Both the position numbers and the translations under genes were made by a program. DNA of 64,000 nucleotides from Tetrahymena thermophila SB210 (Eukaryota > Ciliophora > Oligohymenophorea > Hymenostomatida > Tetrahymenidae): assembly GCF_000189635.1 (NCBI RefSeq), contig NW_002476413.1, forward strand, positions 744,001 to 808,000, given 5' to 3'. Within the stretch, counting starts at the first letter, position 1, and every line of letters starts with the position of its first letter. Of the stretch, positions 36,201 to 49,437 are shown one piece after another. The notes below the pieces were generated by a model, which did no database searches, was not told where the DNA came from, and was given only the letters and a program-made list of their open reading frames with translations.

Positions 36201-37783
36201 TTGGTGTTATTTCTTTAATTCAAAAAGACTTTTAATTAGCTTAAGAGTATTTTTTATCAGCAATTTAATTTAACTGTATGCACCTAGGCATAGATTATTA
36301 ACAATTAGAATTATAAAAATAAATTTTTGTTTATGATATTGAATAAGATGATTAGTTAGTCACGTTGAAAAAAAAAATTTTATGTCTTGCTCATAGCTTG
36401 AAGGAGCTCGCTATTGTATAAATATATAATTAAATTGAATCTAATTAATTAAAACCGTTAAATAACTTTAAGCAATAAGAAAATGAATCATTGAAAAATA
36501 CTTTAAAAAAATCAATTGACAACTTCAGAATTTTAGAAAATTTAATTAAAGTTCCAAATTAAAAGGTTTCAAAATTATTAGAGCTTTATGTAAGCTTAGA
36601 AATAATAGATATTTTAATTCATTTAGATCCCAAAAATTAAATTAATAATATTTACTTTTATATTGATAAAGCTATAAATTTAATCAATAAATTATAGCCT
36701 ACATTTTTGAAATCTAAACTTTTATTTTAAAGCTCGAATATAAAAAAATCGGATGACTATGTGAGCATATTATTAGAGGAAGATGTTTCTTATGGCTCTT
36801 TAAATAATCGTTAAAGCATATCATAAGAAATAAAATTTATTATTTTAGAAATTTGTAATGCTAAATTAATGTTTTTATAAGGAAAATTGGAGTTCTATTA
36901 GGATAATTACTATTAAGCTATGGAATATTTAACATAGAGTATAGAAGAGGGATAATTTTTCAGTCCAATTTAAAGATAAAATTCTATCCTTTATCTTTCT
37001 CTATTATTTTAAAAGCTCTAAATTAAATAAAATTTCACTGATGAGCTCGTTTTGAACTCCTCTGCATCTATTGAGCTTATTTTACTTATTTAGTTGGATT
37101 CTATTTGTTAAAATACAAATTTAAACTAATTTTTTGAAAATATTTAAACATCTAAATTCTTTAGAAAAAAAGATGGAATTTAGATAATAATTTTTGACAA
37201 AAAACTGCAAACTGTTATTCCATTTACTTTGATTGAAAGCTTTCACCACCTTTAATTAATCATTGAAACTTTTTAAAACAATGCAAAATAAATGATTCAA
37301 AACTCTAAAGAAACTCTATAAAATTTAGATTGGTAACAAGCTATAATAAAATGTGTTGGTAATATAATAAAGTTAAATCTCCAATAAATAAATAAACTCA
37401 AATAACATTAAAAAGAATAGTAAAAAATAAATAAATAATAAAAACAATAACCCAATTACGAAATATTCAAAAACAATATGAAAATGTTGGAAAATAAAAA
37501 ATAAGTTATCATTTTATTTTCTAAATAATTAGAAATAAAAAATGATATCAAAGTAAAATAATTCTTTAATAAAAAGATTTAATTCCATTTCTAAAAAATA
37601 ATAATTTATCACATGTTAGATTATTTCATTCAAGGTAATTATCAAAATTAAATTGATTCTGATTCTTTCTGTTATGAGCCAGTTGTGTTTGATAAAAATC
37701 TAATATAAAAGTTGAATTAACTAAGGACAGATTAATTGAATACTTCTAAAGAATTTATAAGTATTCTAAACAACGCTTTATGA
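33215..37783 (+). CDS. Array gene 6 (subfamily B): Cache-TM-TPR-vWA-like receptor, 1227 aa
   Basis: Exons 33215-33327, 33407-33506, 33599-33662, 33735-33910, 33965-34086, 34134-34243, 34336-34526, 34918-35159 and 35218-37783 give 1228 codons, the shortest complete member. The protein begins MQKLIIRLILTVS, with TAA as codon 2. The sensor motif is YDPRCRPWY. The glycosylation site just upstream is changed to VNQS. The linker has the shared stretch YLDKVDFSWKYDSIRERP. Intron 7 is 391 bases long and serves as the empty-site comparison for the insertion in gene 7. The cytoplasmic exon is very similar to that of gene 7; one small difference is a shorter segment near 36470, where gene 7 has about 10 more codons. 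Confidence 0.85.
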
Positions 37784-38470
37784 TTTTTAATTTCAGTTAA
37801 ATTAACTAGATTATATTTTATGGAAATAAAGAAATTGATAATTACTATTTTAACTCCTGATGATTTATTTATATTTTCTTGAAAAAGACATATATATTTT
37901 ATTAACGATAATAATAATTAGTATTATTGAGTAAATAATATGAAAGATAATGAGTTTATCTTACTATGTTATTTTTCTTAAAAATAAAAAATGTAAATTT
38001 AAAAGTTATATCATATTAAATATAAATTATGATTTTAATTAGAAATAAATTTTTTATTAATTTTTCTATCATTAGCATTTTCTTACTTTTTTTATATATG
38101 ATTTTTAGAGTGCTTTGAGTTTCATTTAAAAATATAAATTTTATAACAATTTTTCTAAAAATTAAACATAAAAAAATAAAAAAATTTAATAAAACATTTA
38201 AAGTTTTTTTAAAAAGATGCTACAGTACCACCTATTACCATTTTTTAAATAATTTATTAGTTGGTTGTTTATTTAGAAATAAGCATAATTTAAAAATTAC
38301 TAGCAAATAACCAATCAAAATTTATTTCAGTAACTAATATATGTTAAAAAAAAGTACAATTCATTCAAAAAAAAAAATAAAGAAATTTTGATTATTTTAT
38401 ATCATAAAAACTTCTACAAAAATAATTTAAGTAATTTCATAAAATTAATTAGAAAGGTAAAAGTAAATAT
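37784..38470. other. Spacer between genes 6 and 7
   Basis: Its first part resembles 43521-43740 (after gene 7) and its second part resembles 32860-33214 (before gene 6), as expected for a gene-plus-flanks duplication. It contains the conserved block 38193-38280. Confidence 0.5.
38193..38280 (+). promoter_or_regulatory. Conserved upstream block, gene 7
   Basis: It contains TACCACCTATTACCATTTTT and TAAATAATTTATTAGTTG, matching 32938-33020. Confidence 0.35.
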
Positions 38471-41400
38471 ATGTAAAAGCTAATTATAAGACTTATTTTG
38501 ACAGTATCAATGCCAATCATAATAGGTGTTGCAATTTCTTTGATTATATTCTATTTATGTCTGATGAGCGCACTCAAATCATGGTATATTAGCTTGCTAT
38601 TTATTTAAATAAATACGATTTTATCTTCTTTTGGTATAACATTATTTTTAAAATAAAAAAGGGAATCGGATAGTCTTTAGTGGATTAAGTATTCATACTA
38701 ATAAACGCTTTATAACTAATTACTATCTCAGTAAATTATAGAAGAATACAGTTTTAGCTAAGTATTTTCATTTACAGTTTTTAATTACTTTAAAAAAAAT
38801 ATTATTTAAAATTAATTTCTTCTTCATTTTTTTATTATTTAAAAAGATGTAAATAGAGTTCATTGTGTTGAAAAAATTGATTGATAAATTCAATAATAAA
38901 CTAATAATGGGTATTATTTTCTTTTTTCCTTTTCCTTAATCTCTATTTAAATAAACATTAATTGTTAAAAGTTAATGCAAATACTTAGTTTGCTATTTGT
39001 GTTTAGAATAAATTTGATTCCTATAAGTGTCCTCCTGATTTGTATAAATAGTTTACAAAAAACCGTTATTTTGTAGATGTATATTTTGTGAGAACAATCT
39101 TCGAATTTGATCTTCTCTCAAAATAGTAGCAAGATTATATCTTAATGGTATTTTTTTATTTTATTATATTTATTATTAAATAGACTTACTTATTTAAATA
39201 AAAGAATGATTATCTATCTTTTTTCCCTAAGATCATACATAAGCAATCTTAAAAATAAGGACTACTAAAAATAATGATGTTTTTCAACGCTGATACCACT
39301 TCAGTATTTTAAGTATTTCCATCAAAGTAGCTTGCTTATACACATATTTTTCATATTTAATCTAATCTTATTTTAAGTATTTCATCTAATTAAGGTGTTG
39401 CTTACTAAGACTGTTATGGAAAAGGGTATTCAGAACCATATGATGCAAGATGTAGACCATGGTATATTTATGCAAAAAAAAATGAAGGTAAATACATATT
39501 TTTAAAGATTACTAACTAATTCTTTATTTTTTAAAAATTTAAATAAATAATTTTTAACTTATTAAATTAATTAAATAAGGTTACTTCTTTTATGAACCTT
39601 ATAGAGACGCAGTAAATAAGAATTTAGTCATGACTTTATCAAGTTAGGTGAAATTTGGTTAGAATTTTTAAGGTGTAAATAGTGTAGCCTTCGACATGAG
39701 CAATCTCATTGAGATGTTTGTTAGCTCTTAAAGTTCATATTCTGTTTTATTTCATGAGTTCAATAATACTGTAAATAAAATATTACTTTTTGTTTAAAAT
39801 ATATTCATAAATCCTAAAAAGCAAGTATATATTGCTATTCTCAGATAATTATTTCTTGAGTAAAAAAAATGTAGTTAGTACAATATTAAATATTTTTAAT
39901 TAAATAAAAGAAAAATTTAAATAAATAAAAAAATTTTGAAGTAGGTTTAGAACCTGATAGAAGAAAAAAATAACTAAAACATTTTTAATCAAAGATTTAA
40001 TTTGTTTTTTGATGAAGATATCTAAATAAATTATTTATCAGACATTTAATCTTGAATTCATTTTTTTTAAATTTAAAATGAATGAAAAAATATTTTACTT
40101 TAAAATTTAAATATTTTATTAAAATTTATTTAGATTTCATCATTAAAAAACTAATCTTTGATTAAGCATTTTTTATTTTTTTGTTTTAGGCTCAAAACCT
40201 ATTTCGATACCTTTATTTTAAATTTTCTTTAAATTTTTAAAATAATATTTATTTATTATTCAATTAAAAATTTATTTCTTACTTTTAATATGATTATCTA
40301 AGAATAGCAATACTATAAAATTCCAACTAATTCTTAGGGATATTAAATCTATATAATAATTCATATTAATCCTATTGAATGGATGATACTTAATAAGCTT
40401 TAAAAATATAATATAAAAGAAATGATAATAGAGAGAAAGTTATTCCATTTTTAAAAGTGATTTTTAATTGTTGTTTTTTTTATTCAGCTAAATTTTTAAT
40501 TTATCTAAGCCTTTTTGGATAAAATATATTTTATTCTTACTTACTTCCTCATTTTTACTTTTAATAGAATATTTGAGTAATATTATTCATATATTAATAA
40601 ATATAAAGATTTTCTATCACCCTTAGCTGAATGATAATAGTGTTATATCATGGTAAGATTTAGAATTCAAAAATATGACATAAAACTGTGTAAAAGAAAT
40701 AGATTTAGAAAAGTGTAATGAAGAAAAATAACAATTCAGCGATTAACTAACATAAACAATATAATTTATCAAATTTGGAAATTATTCCATCAATTAATAA
40801 AAGAATTTAGATTAACTATATTAATATTGGTCAAAATTTGGTGTTAAGAAGTAAATAAATAATATTTTAAAAGAAATTCATTAACTTATTTATTTATTTA
40901 TTTATTTTTCTTTTATATTTTTAGAATTAGTTTAGTCTTTCCTTTGGTGAGCAAAATTCATAAATATAAAACACAATAGCCATACTCTTTTTCAATAATA
41001 TTGACTGCAATCGTCATCGAAGATTATAGCAACAGATTTTAGCTATTTAATATAATTAATATTAATTGGATTAAAATTCCTCTAATTGTTGGATTCATTA
41101 TAGTTAGCTTAGCAATAATAATTTTTTTAATAAATTATGGTAGATTTTAAATTATTTAAATATAAAATCCAATTGATATTTTAATTAAATTTTTAAAGAT
41201 AAACTTAATCTTACAAAGACAAAATAGATCATTTAAAAATAGAAAAAACTCAGAAAAATAGACTTAAATCTCATACATAAATTAAAAATAATCATAAAAT
41301 AATATTTCAAAATTTAAATAGGATGAGACTATAAATAAATCATATCTATCCAATTTAGATTCTTTTAAATAAACATCAAAAAATCTCAATATGGCAAATT

Positions 41401-43520
41401 AAAATTGTCTCACTTTCTAAGAAAAAATCACAAGATCTCCTCTATTGAATGTACCCTATTTAGATAAAGTAGATTTTTCTTGGAAATATGATAGTATTAG
41501 GGAAAGACCTTAAACAAAATTAACTTAAAAACATATCTCTAAAACCATAATAAGCTCCTCTAGAGTATTGAATTAATAAGATGATTCATACAAAGGCTCC
41601 TAGAAAACAATTTAAATTAATAAAAAATCTGTTAAACGTCTAAAAAATAAAGGTTAAATATAAAATTAATAAATGTAAAAGCAAATTAATCCACAAAAAA
41701 GTAAAATACTAGAAGAATTAGAGCCGTTATTCTTAGAAATGAAAATCATCAAAGAAACTTTTTAGACTTTAGAAAGCTTGATAAATTATTAAATTGACGC
41801 TTAAAGTTAAAATTCTGAAGATATTATGAATGGGTTATTCCATTTTGCTAAAGCTAAAGGTACATTTCAAAAGCTATAAAATCAAAATGGCCTTATTCAC
41901 TGTTATTATAATCTTGGTGTTATTTCTTTAATTCAAAATGATTTTTAATTAGCTTAGGAGTATTTTTTATCAGCAATTTAATTTAACTGTATGCATCTAG
42001 ACATAGATTATTAACAATTAGAATTATAAAAATAAGTTTTTGTTTATGATATTGAATAAGATGATTAGTTAGTCACGTTGAAAAAAAAAATTTTATGTCT
42101 TGCTCATAGCTTGAAGGAGCCTGCTATTGTAGAAATATATAATTAAATTGAATCTAATTTATTTAAACCATTAAATAACTTTAAGTTGTAATTCAAGCAT
42201 CATCAATAAGAAAGTGAAAATGAATCATTGAAAAATACTTTAAAAAAATCAATTGACAACTTCAGAATTTTAGAAAATTTAATTAAAGTTCCAAATTAAA
42301 AGGTTTCAAAATTATTAGAGCTTTATGTAAGCTTAGAAATAATAGATATTTTAATTCATTTAGATCCTAAAAATTAAATTAATAATATTTACTTTTATAT
42401 TGATAAAGCAATCAATTTAATCAACAAATTATAGCCTAAATTTTTGAAATCTAAACTTTTATTTTAAAGCTAGTATATAAAAAAATCGGATGACTATGTG
42501 AGCATATTGTTAGATTAAGATGTTTCTTTTGGCTCTTTGAATAATAGTTAAGGCATCTCATAAGAAATCAAATTTATTATTTTAGAAATTTGTAAAGCCA
42601 AATTAATGTTTTTATAAGGAAAATTGGAGTTCTATTAGGAGAATTACTTTTAAGCTATCGAATATTTAACATAGAGTATAGAAGAAGGATAATTTTTCAG
42701 TCCAATTTAAAGATAAAATTCTATCCTTTATCTTTCTCTATTATTTTAAAAGCTATAAATTAAATAAAATTTCACTGATGAGCTCGTTTTGAACTCCACT
42801 GCATCTATTGAGCTTATTTTACTTATTTAGTTGGATTCTATTTGTTAAAATACAAATCTAAGCTAATTTTTTGAAAATATTTAAACATCTAAATTCTTTA
42901 GAAAAAAAGATGGAATTTAGATAATAATTTTTGACAAAAAACTGCAAACTGTTATTCCACTTACTTTGATTGAAAGCTTTCACCATCTTTAATTAATCAT
43001 TGAAACTTTTTAAAACAATGCAAAATAAATGATTCAAAACTCTAAAGAAACTCTATAAAATTTAGATTGGTAACAAGCTATAATAAAATGTGTTGATAAT
43101 ATAATAAAGTTAAATCTCCAATAAATTAATAAACTCAAATAAAATTTAAAAGAATAGTAAAAAATAAATAAATAATAAAAACTACCACCCAATTAAGAAA
43201 TATTCAAAAACAATATGAAAATATTGGAAAATAAAAAATAAGTTATTATTTTATTTTCTAACTAATAAGAAATAAAAAATGATACCAAAGTAAAATAATT
43301 CTTTAATAAAAAGATTTAATTCCATTTCTAAAAAATAATAATTTATCACATTTTAGATTATTTCATTCAAGGTAATTATTAAAATTAAATTGATTCGGAT
43401 TTTTTCTGTTATGAGCCAGTTGTGTTTGATAAAAATCTAATGTAAAAGTTGAATTAACTAAGAACAGATTAATTAAGTACTTCTAAAGAATTTATAAGTA
43501 TTCTAAACAATGCTTTATGA
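38471..43520 (+). CDS. Array gene 7 (subfamily B): Cache-TM-TPR-vWA-like receptor with foldback element in intron 7
   Basis: Exons are 38471-38583, 38662-38761, 38847-38910, 38972-39147, 39205-39326, 39378-39487, 39580-39770, 40609-40850 and a ninth exon beginning just after the acceptor near 40925 and ending at the TGA 43518-43520. The last acceptor is placed by analogy with gene 6 (TTTTTAG before AATTAGTTTAG). The protein should be a few residues longer than gene 6. It is the closest relative of gene 6 but differs in the sensor motif, which reads YDARCRPWY: the normally invariant Pro is Ala. The upstream glycosylation site is NISS. Intron 7 is 838 bases because of an inserted inverted-repeat element at about 39830-40312. 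TPR-like and vWA-like regions follow the family pattern, with Gln at the first metal-ligand position. Confidence 0.83.
39830..40312. mobile_element. Foldback (MITE-like) element in intron 7 of gene 7
   Basis: The ends are inverted repeats: 39830-39852 (TATTGCTATTCTCAGATAAT...) pairs with 40290-40312 at 21 of 23 positions. Internal segments also pair around a centre near 40071: GTAGGTTTAGAACC (39941 on) with the CTCAAAACCTA region (40191 on), and AATCAAAGATT (39987-39997) with AATCTTTGATT (40153-40163). The whole unit is therefore a long imperfect hairpin with no coding frame. The same intron in gene 6 runs straight through this position without it. Target-site duplication is unclear because TATA occurs on both flanks but with a one-base offset. 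It is most likely a non-autonomous DNA transposon. If this is micronuclear DNA, an eliminated sequence is an alternative. Confidence 0.7.
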
Positions 43521-43736
43521 TTTTTAATTTCATTTAAATTAACAATAATATATTTTATGCAAATAAAGAAATTAATAATTCTTATTTATTTTAGTTCCTG
43601 ATGATTTATATTTGCTTGAAAAAGAACACATATTAGTGTTTTTGAGTTAATAATATGAAAGATAATTCTAAGATGTTATTTTTCTTAAAAATAAAAAAAT
43701 TTTTAATTTAAAAGTTATATATTTCTTTCATGATAA

Positions 43737-44086
43737 GTACTTTAAAACTAACTAATTTTAAAGCTAATTATAGAAGAGTACATTTTAGTTAAAAATTTAT
43801 CATTTTATACCTTTTATTTATTCTTATTTGTTATTATTTAAAATAAGCAGTTTTACTGTATAAATTATTTAAAAAGGGCTAATTATTATAAATAATGATG
43901 AATAAATAAATTGATTGATAAATTCCATACTAAAGTTATAATAGCTATTTTTTTTCTTGATCAGTATTTAATTATTAAACAATAAATATAAATTATTGAT
44001 AGTAAACCCATATACTTAGTTGAAGAACATATTATTTAAAGAATTTTTAACTATACTAAATAACGCTTTATTATTTTTTATTTTAG
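43737..44086 (+). pseudogene. Internally deleted B-type receptor relic
   Basis: In order it shows a decayed end of exon 2 (AATTATAGAAGAGTACA near 43767), a decayed exon 3 (GATGAATAAATAAATTGATTG near 43900), the start of exon 4 (GATAGTAAACCCATATACTTAG near 44000) and then, directly after about 44022, the last codons of exon 9 (TAAATAACGCTTTATTATTT near 44060). The middle of a normal gene, nearly 4 kb, is missing. The position that is TGA in active B genes reads TTA. No start region or intact frame remains. Confidence 0.75.
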
Positions 44087-44397
44087 TTATAGGCTCGATA
44101 ATGAAAATTAAAATTATTATATTGAAGAGTTTATTATTTTTTAATACTTAATTTTCATATTATTATTTATTTAATCTGTAATTCCCCTTCGCTATCTTTA
44201 TTATCATAACTTAAAATGAGATTTACTTTTTTATGTAATATATTTTAAGGAAATAGAATTATAACCATTAGGGATTAATTATATTTTCTTTTAAACAAAT
44301 TTGTATGCTAATGAGTATTTTTAAAGTATGTAATATATTAAATATAATGAATACTGTAAAATAGTCTATTCCTTCTTATATATTAAATATTTATTTT

Positions 44398-44480
44398 TTA
44401 TTTAAAACCTTTATTTTGCCTAAAATGTAATTTATAGCTTTAGATTCAAATAAACTTTTAGTTTATTTTTATGGTTTTTA
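44398..44480 (+). promoter_or_regulatory. Conserved upstream block, gene 8
   Basis: A TTTATTTTGCC ... TAGATTCAAATAAAC ... TTTATTTTTATGG arrangement, about 160-240 bases upstream of the ATG. Related blocks lie before gene 9 (about 50875-50945), gene 10 (57268-57335) and gene 11 (62698-62790). It is a promoter candidate resting only on this shared position and sequence. Confidence 0.35.
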
Positions 44481-44639
44481 CTATTTATAATAATGTTATT
44501 TATAAAAATTTGTGTATTTAGATAATTAAACATATTATTAAATCATAATTAAAAATTCATTAAATAGAACTTTTAACATATAAATTAACAAATAATTATA
44601 AATATTATTCAATTATTATAGTAATAAATATATATAAAT

Positions 44640-47600
44640 ATGAAATGGTTAATAATTAGATTGATTATCACAGTCTCTATTCCGATTATTGTTGGAGTAG
44701 CTATTGTTTTGTTGATATTTTATAAGAGTTTGTGGAATGCCCTCTACTAATGGTAAAGAATAGTAACCTTAATATTTACATTTTTTTTCAAAGTAGAATT
44801 AAATACTATTTTGAGCAAATTTCTCAATAATTGCTTGTAGATAATCATTTTACAAATAATAATTAGGGAAGATGAAAGCTTGAAATGGATAAATTAAAAT
44901 TAATAATAGATTTTACATAACTCTGCCTATTCTCAATAGCTAATTGAAACTTATAGCTTCAATTAAGTAATCATTATATAATCTTGCTATTATAATAATC
45001 TTATTAGTTCTAGATATTTACCAATTCCTATCTTATTTTATTTATAAAGCTACAACTGCATTTAGTAGTTATCAACAGTATCATTTTAAAATATTATGGG
45101 TCTGAATTAAAAAGTATTTAAACATTTAGGCTTTCACTTTTCATTATTGAGGCATTTCTTTTTATAATATTAGTAAATCCAAACGCAAAGTTTCTTAAAT
45201 GTTCGTATAGAGAATTAATATTTGATGAGTGTCCATAAGATGTTTACACAAAGCTCAACTAAAGTATCTTTTATGTGGATTTATACTACATAAGAGAAGG
45301 ATTTAACTTTAATAAACTGACTACCCTTTAATAAGAATTTATAGTTATGGTAATCATTTAATTTATTCACAATAACTCATAAAAATTCTATAAAATATAT
45401 TGAAGAACGAGTTTATTTCATATTATGGAAGAGCTGCTATAATAGCTTCTATTTCTGAAGAACGTTTGAAAATATAGACTCTCTACAACGCGGATACAAC
45501 ATCAATTATGGCTCATTAACCATCAAGGTAGAATCTATTATTTAACTCAAAAAATAAATAAATAATTGAAATTAATTAGGTATTAAAATTTTACAGCTTC
45601 AACCTATCAGACTTGCTTAGGTACTGATTTTATTGAACCTTACGATCCAAGATGTAGATCATGGTACAAGTATGCTAAATAGCATGAAGGTATATATTAT
45701 TTAATTAAAATATTATATTTTAAATGTTATTATTAAATTAGGATATTTTTTTTATGAGCCTTACTTGGATGCTATAGAGGGAAACTTAGAAATGACTCTT
45801 TCATCACAAATTAAATATAATTCAGAATTTACTTCTGTTAGTAGTATAGATTATGAAATGAATTCTATGATTGATTTATTTAAAAATACTCAAAGCTAAA
45901 ATGCATACTCTGTCCTTTTTCATGAATTCAACAATACAGTATTTATCTATTTTATTCATTCATTCATTCATTCATTCATTCATTCATTCTTTAATTTAAC
46001 AATTAACTCTCGAAGTTAAAAATAGTCAATGTCTTTTATTTTTTTTTGTGATTAATAGATTAAGGAATTTAATTGAAATTATGAAAACTTTTTTAATTAA
46101 GGATGTTTTGAAATTAAAAAGTGAATTCTAGTTTGAATTTACTGCGTTAAATAGAATTTTTTAGCCATTGGTTTAAATTAAACCCTAATAAAAAATTTTA
46201 ACAATATAGGAGGTGTATTTAAATATTATTAATCTTTAGGGTAAATTAATTTTTTTAATTAGTAAAAATTGACTATTCACTTTAGTTTTATTTACCAAAA
46301 AAACAATTCTATTTTACTATAAAAATAATTTTTCTTTCATTTCCTTTTTAAAAATTTTAACTATTGAGATTTCAATTAGAGCTTTTATAGAAAAATTAAA
46401 TTTATTTTAATCAATTAACTATTCTAATTTTAATAAATTCAAAATTTCAGCTTTATATTTGAATGATAACTTTTTTAATTTATGATTTAAATTTAATTAG
46501 ATATTTTATCATCCTTTACTTAATGCATCAGATGTAATATCGTGGGGAGACTTAGAGTTTTAGAATATAACTGATAATTGCAATGAGGCTTAAGCTTTAG
46601 AAGCTTGTATGATAGAAAAATAGGAGTTTGTTTAATAATTAAATAGTACAGTCAATTTTATACAAACATCAAATTATTCTATTTAGTAACAGATTAATAC
46701 AGATGGTTTATATCAATATTGGTCAAGATATGGAGTTGATTTGTAATTTATTTTTCGCTTTTTGATATACATACTTAAAGCTTTATTTTTATTTTGAATT
46801 AAAAGAATTAGCTTAGTATATCCTATAAGGAGTTAAATAACTAAATATCCTACATAATAACCTTATTCATTCTCTATCATTCTTACTGCTAGAGTATTAG
46901 TTGATCAAAGTAGTTCATTGAAGCTATTTAATCTTTTAAATGCAAATTCAATTAAGATTCCTCTTTTAATTGAGTTTATTGTATTGAGTGGATTAATTGT
47001 TGTTTTTCTTGTAAACTATGGGCATTTTTAAATTTACTAAATTTAATACCCAATCGAGTTGTTAATAATATTTTTGTAAAAAAGTTTAATGGAATAACAA
47101 TAATTCTAAAATCCCATTAATTTTAAAAGTGAAGGAAATGAAAAAGAAAAATCTAATAATTAAATTAATAAATATTTAAATACTGGTAATTCACCGAATT
47201 TAAATAAAAGCCAAAGTAAAATTAATAGCAGTTAAGTTAAAAGCTAGATAGCACTTTAAGATTAATCAATAATAAATATTAGTTTCTTTTAAAATAAAAC
47301 AAAATAACTTTTTAGTTTTTAATAATATGACAAGTCAACTGCATAATTAGATTAATCTAACTTAAGGGAAAAGACTTAAAATTAAGATGAGATTCTAGAA
47401 ATTTCAAGTAGAATATTCTAAAATTAAAAGAGAGATTTTTTAAATGAGAGTAAAATAATGACAAAATAAGCTAATAATAATAATAATAATAACAGTATTA
47501 AAAAAAACAATAATTCAAATAGAATACCCTTAGAAAATTCTTCTAATAAATCTTAAAATAGATTAATCAACTAATCAGTAACGGATTCTTATCTTATCTA

Positions 47601-49437
47601 ACGATCAACAAATATCACTAGAGTAACGAATGATTTCGATATCTTATCTGATATAGAATAAATTGAAGAAAAAGAAAATGGATAATCTAAAATCCTTTCT
47701 GGATTAAAACCTCTCTTCCTTGAAATGAAAATTATCAAAAAGACATTTTAAATGCTTGAAGGGGTAATCAATTACTAGATTTAAGCATATTCTAATGATT
47801 AATAGGATGCAATTTAAACTCTTTTCCATTTTTCTAAGGCTAAAAGTACATTTTAAAATCTTCAAAATTAAACAGGACTAAGTCGATGCTACTTTAATTT
47901 AGGCATCATTTATCTTTTGAAAAATGAATATGAATAATCATGTGAATATTTTGAGGCATCAATCATGCAAAGCCTATAATTCATAGGATTAGAGTCTTTG
48001 GATTAGATTAACGAAAATATGTTTATAAATATTTAAAATGATTAAAAAGATTAGCTATTTATATTCTGTAAAAGAATACTGTCATTTGCTCATTCAATAA
48101 AATAATATTCAATATAATTAGCATAAAATTAAAATAAAGCACAATCAAAAGAAGAATTTTTGGTTTCAGATACATTCTATTTAAACTCTTCAATCAAATA
48201 TTTAATGTAAAAGTCGATAGGAATATTAAAAACAGTTCAAAAAATAATCTACCACAATTATTAAAAAACCCCTTTCTAAGATATTTTTTTAATTTTTTTG
48301 TATTAAGAAATGATTGAAATATATATATATCTTAAAAAAACAAATGAAATTGATCAATATTTTGAAAAATCAAATGCTTTACTAGATACATATTTACATA
48401 ATTTAAATGTTAACAATAGTTTCAATAGTTATGTTAAAGATAAGAAATGTATTGAATAATAAAAAACAAAAAATATAATTATCGAATTACTAAAAACAAA
48501 ATAAAAGTTTTTATCAGGCATTATTGAAAAATAAAATAAAAATTATAAATAGGCTATTGAATATTTCACTTAAAGTCTAGAATATGGAACACATTTTAAT
48601 CCTTAGTTGAGATAATAAGTTATTGTAAACTTAAAATACTTATTTAATAAGCTTTGTATTTAATAAAACGTTATTGATGAGCAATTTGATAAGTTTGATT
48701 GTGATACTCCAATAGATTTGGTATATGTAATTCAATTAAACTCAATATCTTCATATATTATAGCTGAGTCTTGCCTCCAAAATATTAGAAAATCTAACTT
48801 TTTAAAAAAAAATGATAGAATTTAAATTATCATCTTTAATTAAGAGCTTGATGTTTTATTGCCCTACACAAGGATAATTAGTGATAATTATTGGTAAATA
48901 ATTATGCGTTCAATAAAGAAAATTGGACTAAATACAATTTAAAGATAAAAGTTTAGCTTAAAAAGATTAGATTGGATCTAAGCAATAAACCAAACTTTAG
49001 ATCATATTTACGAACTCAAAGAATTAGATTTAGTTAAACTAAATCAAATTTATAAATTAAATAGTAAATATCACAAAAATCTATGTCCTGAATAATTATA
49101 AAACCATTTAAAGATAAGTCAGTAAAATGATTTAAATTTAAGAAAAAAAGTAATAATTTTATAATCTGCATATTAATAAGCTTAAAATGATCTAATAGTT
49201 AAAAAAAGTTTCATTAATCTATAAAAAAATTTAAAATTAGAAAAACCAATCATCCTTCACTTAAAAGACTACCAATCAATTATTGATCGTAATTAATAAC
49301 AATAACTATAATCAAATTTTATTGAATATGAGGCATTCTATGAAGAAAATAAGTTAATCACAAAATTAAAAAAGCTTAGAGACTAAGAAATTCTCAATCC
49401 AGAATATGAATTTATGGTCATCTTAAATAATTATTGA
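44640..49437 (+). CDS. Array gene 8 (subfamily C): Cache-TM-TPR-vWA-like receptor, 1251 aa
   Basis: Exons 44640-44752, 44867-44966, 45050-45113, 45174-45349, 45406-45527, 45580-45689, 45742-45938, 46501-46742 and 46806-49437 give 1252 codons. The protein begins MKWLIIRLIITVS. The sensor motif is YDPRCRSWY with NFT upstream and the four family cysteines. The second membrane helix is near 426-446 (LIEFIVLSGLIVVFLVNYG), followed by YPIELLIIFLQKSL. The linker differs completely from A and B genes; it is Asn/Gln/Ser-rich with a run of seven Asn at about 47473-47493. TPR-like RCYFNLGIIYLLKNEYEQS and YKQAIEYFTQSLEYG are recognisable. The vWA-like strands are IDLVYVIQLNSIS, DRIQIIIFNQ and KKVIILQSA. 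C proteins end in ILNNY. Intron 7 is 562 bases and carries an (ATTC)9 repeat. Confidence 0.85.
45954..45989. repeat. (ATTC)9 microsatellite in intron 7 of gene 8
   Basis: Nine uninterrupted ATTC units lie just after the intron 7 donor of gene 8. Gene 9 has only about two units at the equivalent place (near 52434), and gene 10 has ATTT-type units. It should vary between strains. Confidence 0.9.

Larger units (their letters stand above)
43521..44639. other. Spacer at the B/C subfamily boundary
   Basis: It starts with a flank resembling the one after gene 6, then holds a deleted B-gene relic (43737-44086), then a C-type upstream region with a conserved block at about 44398-44480. Confidence 0.55.

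Noticed and set aside
45114-45130. A later donor for intron 3 of gene 8 after ACATTTAG
   Set aside because: It would need a GC donor. The GTATTT donor at 45114 gives the invariant 64-base exon.
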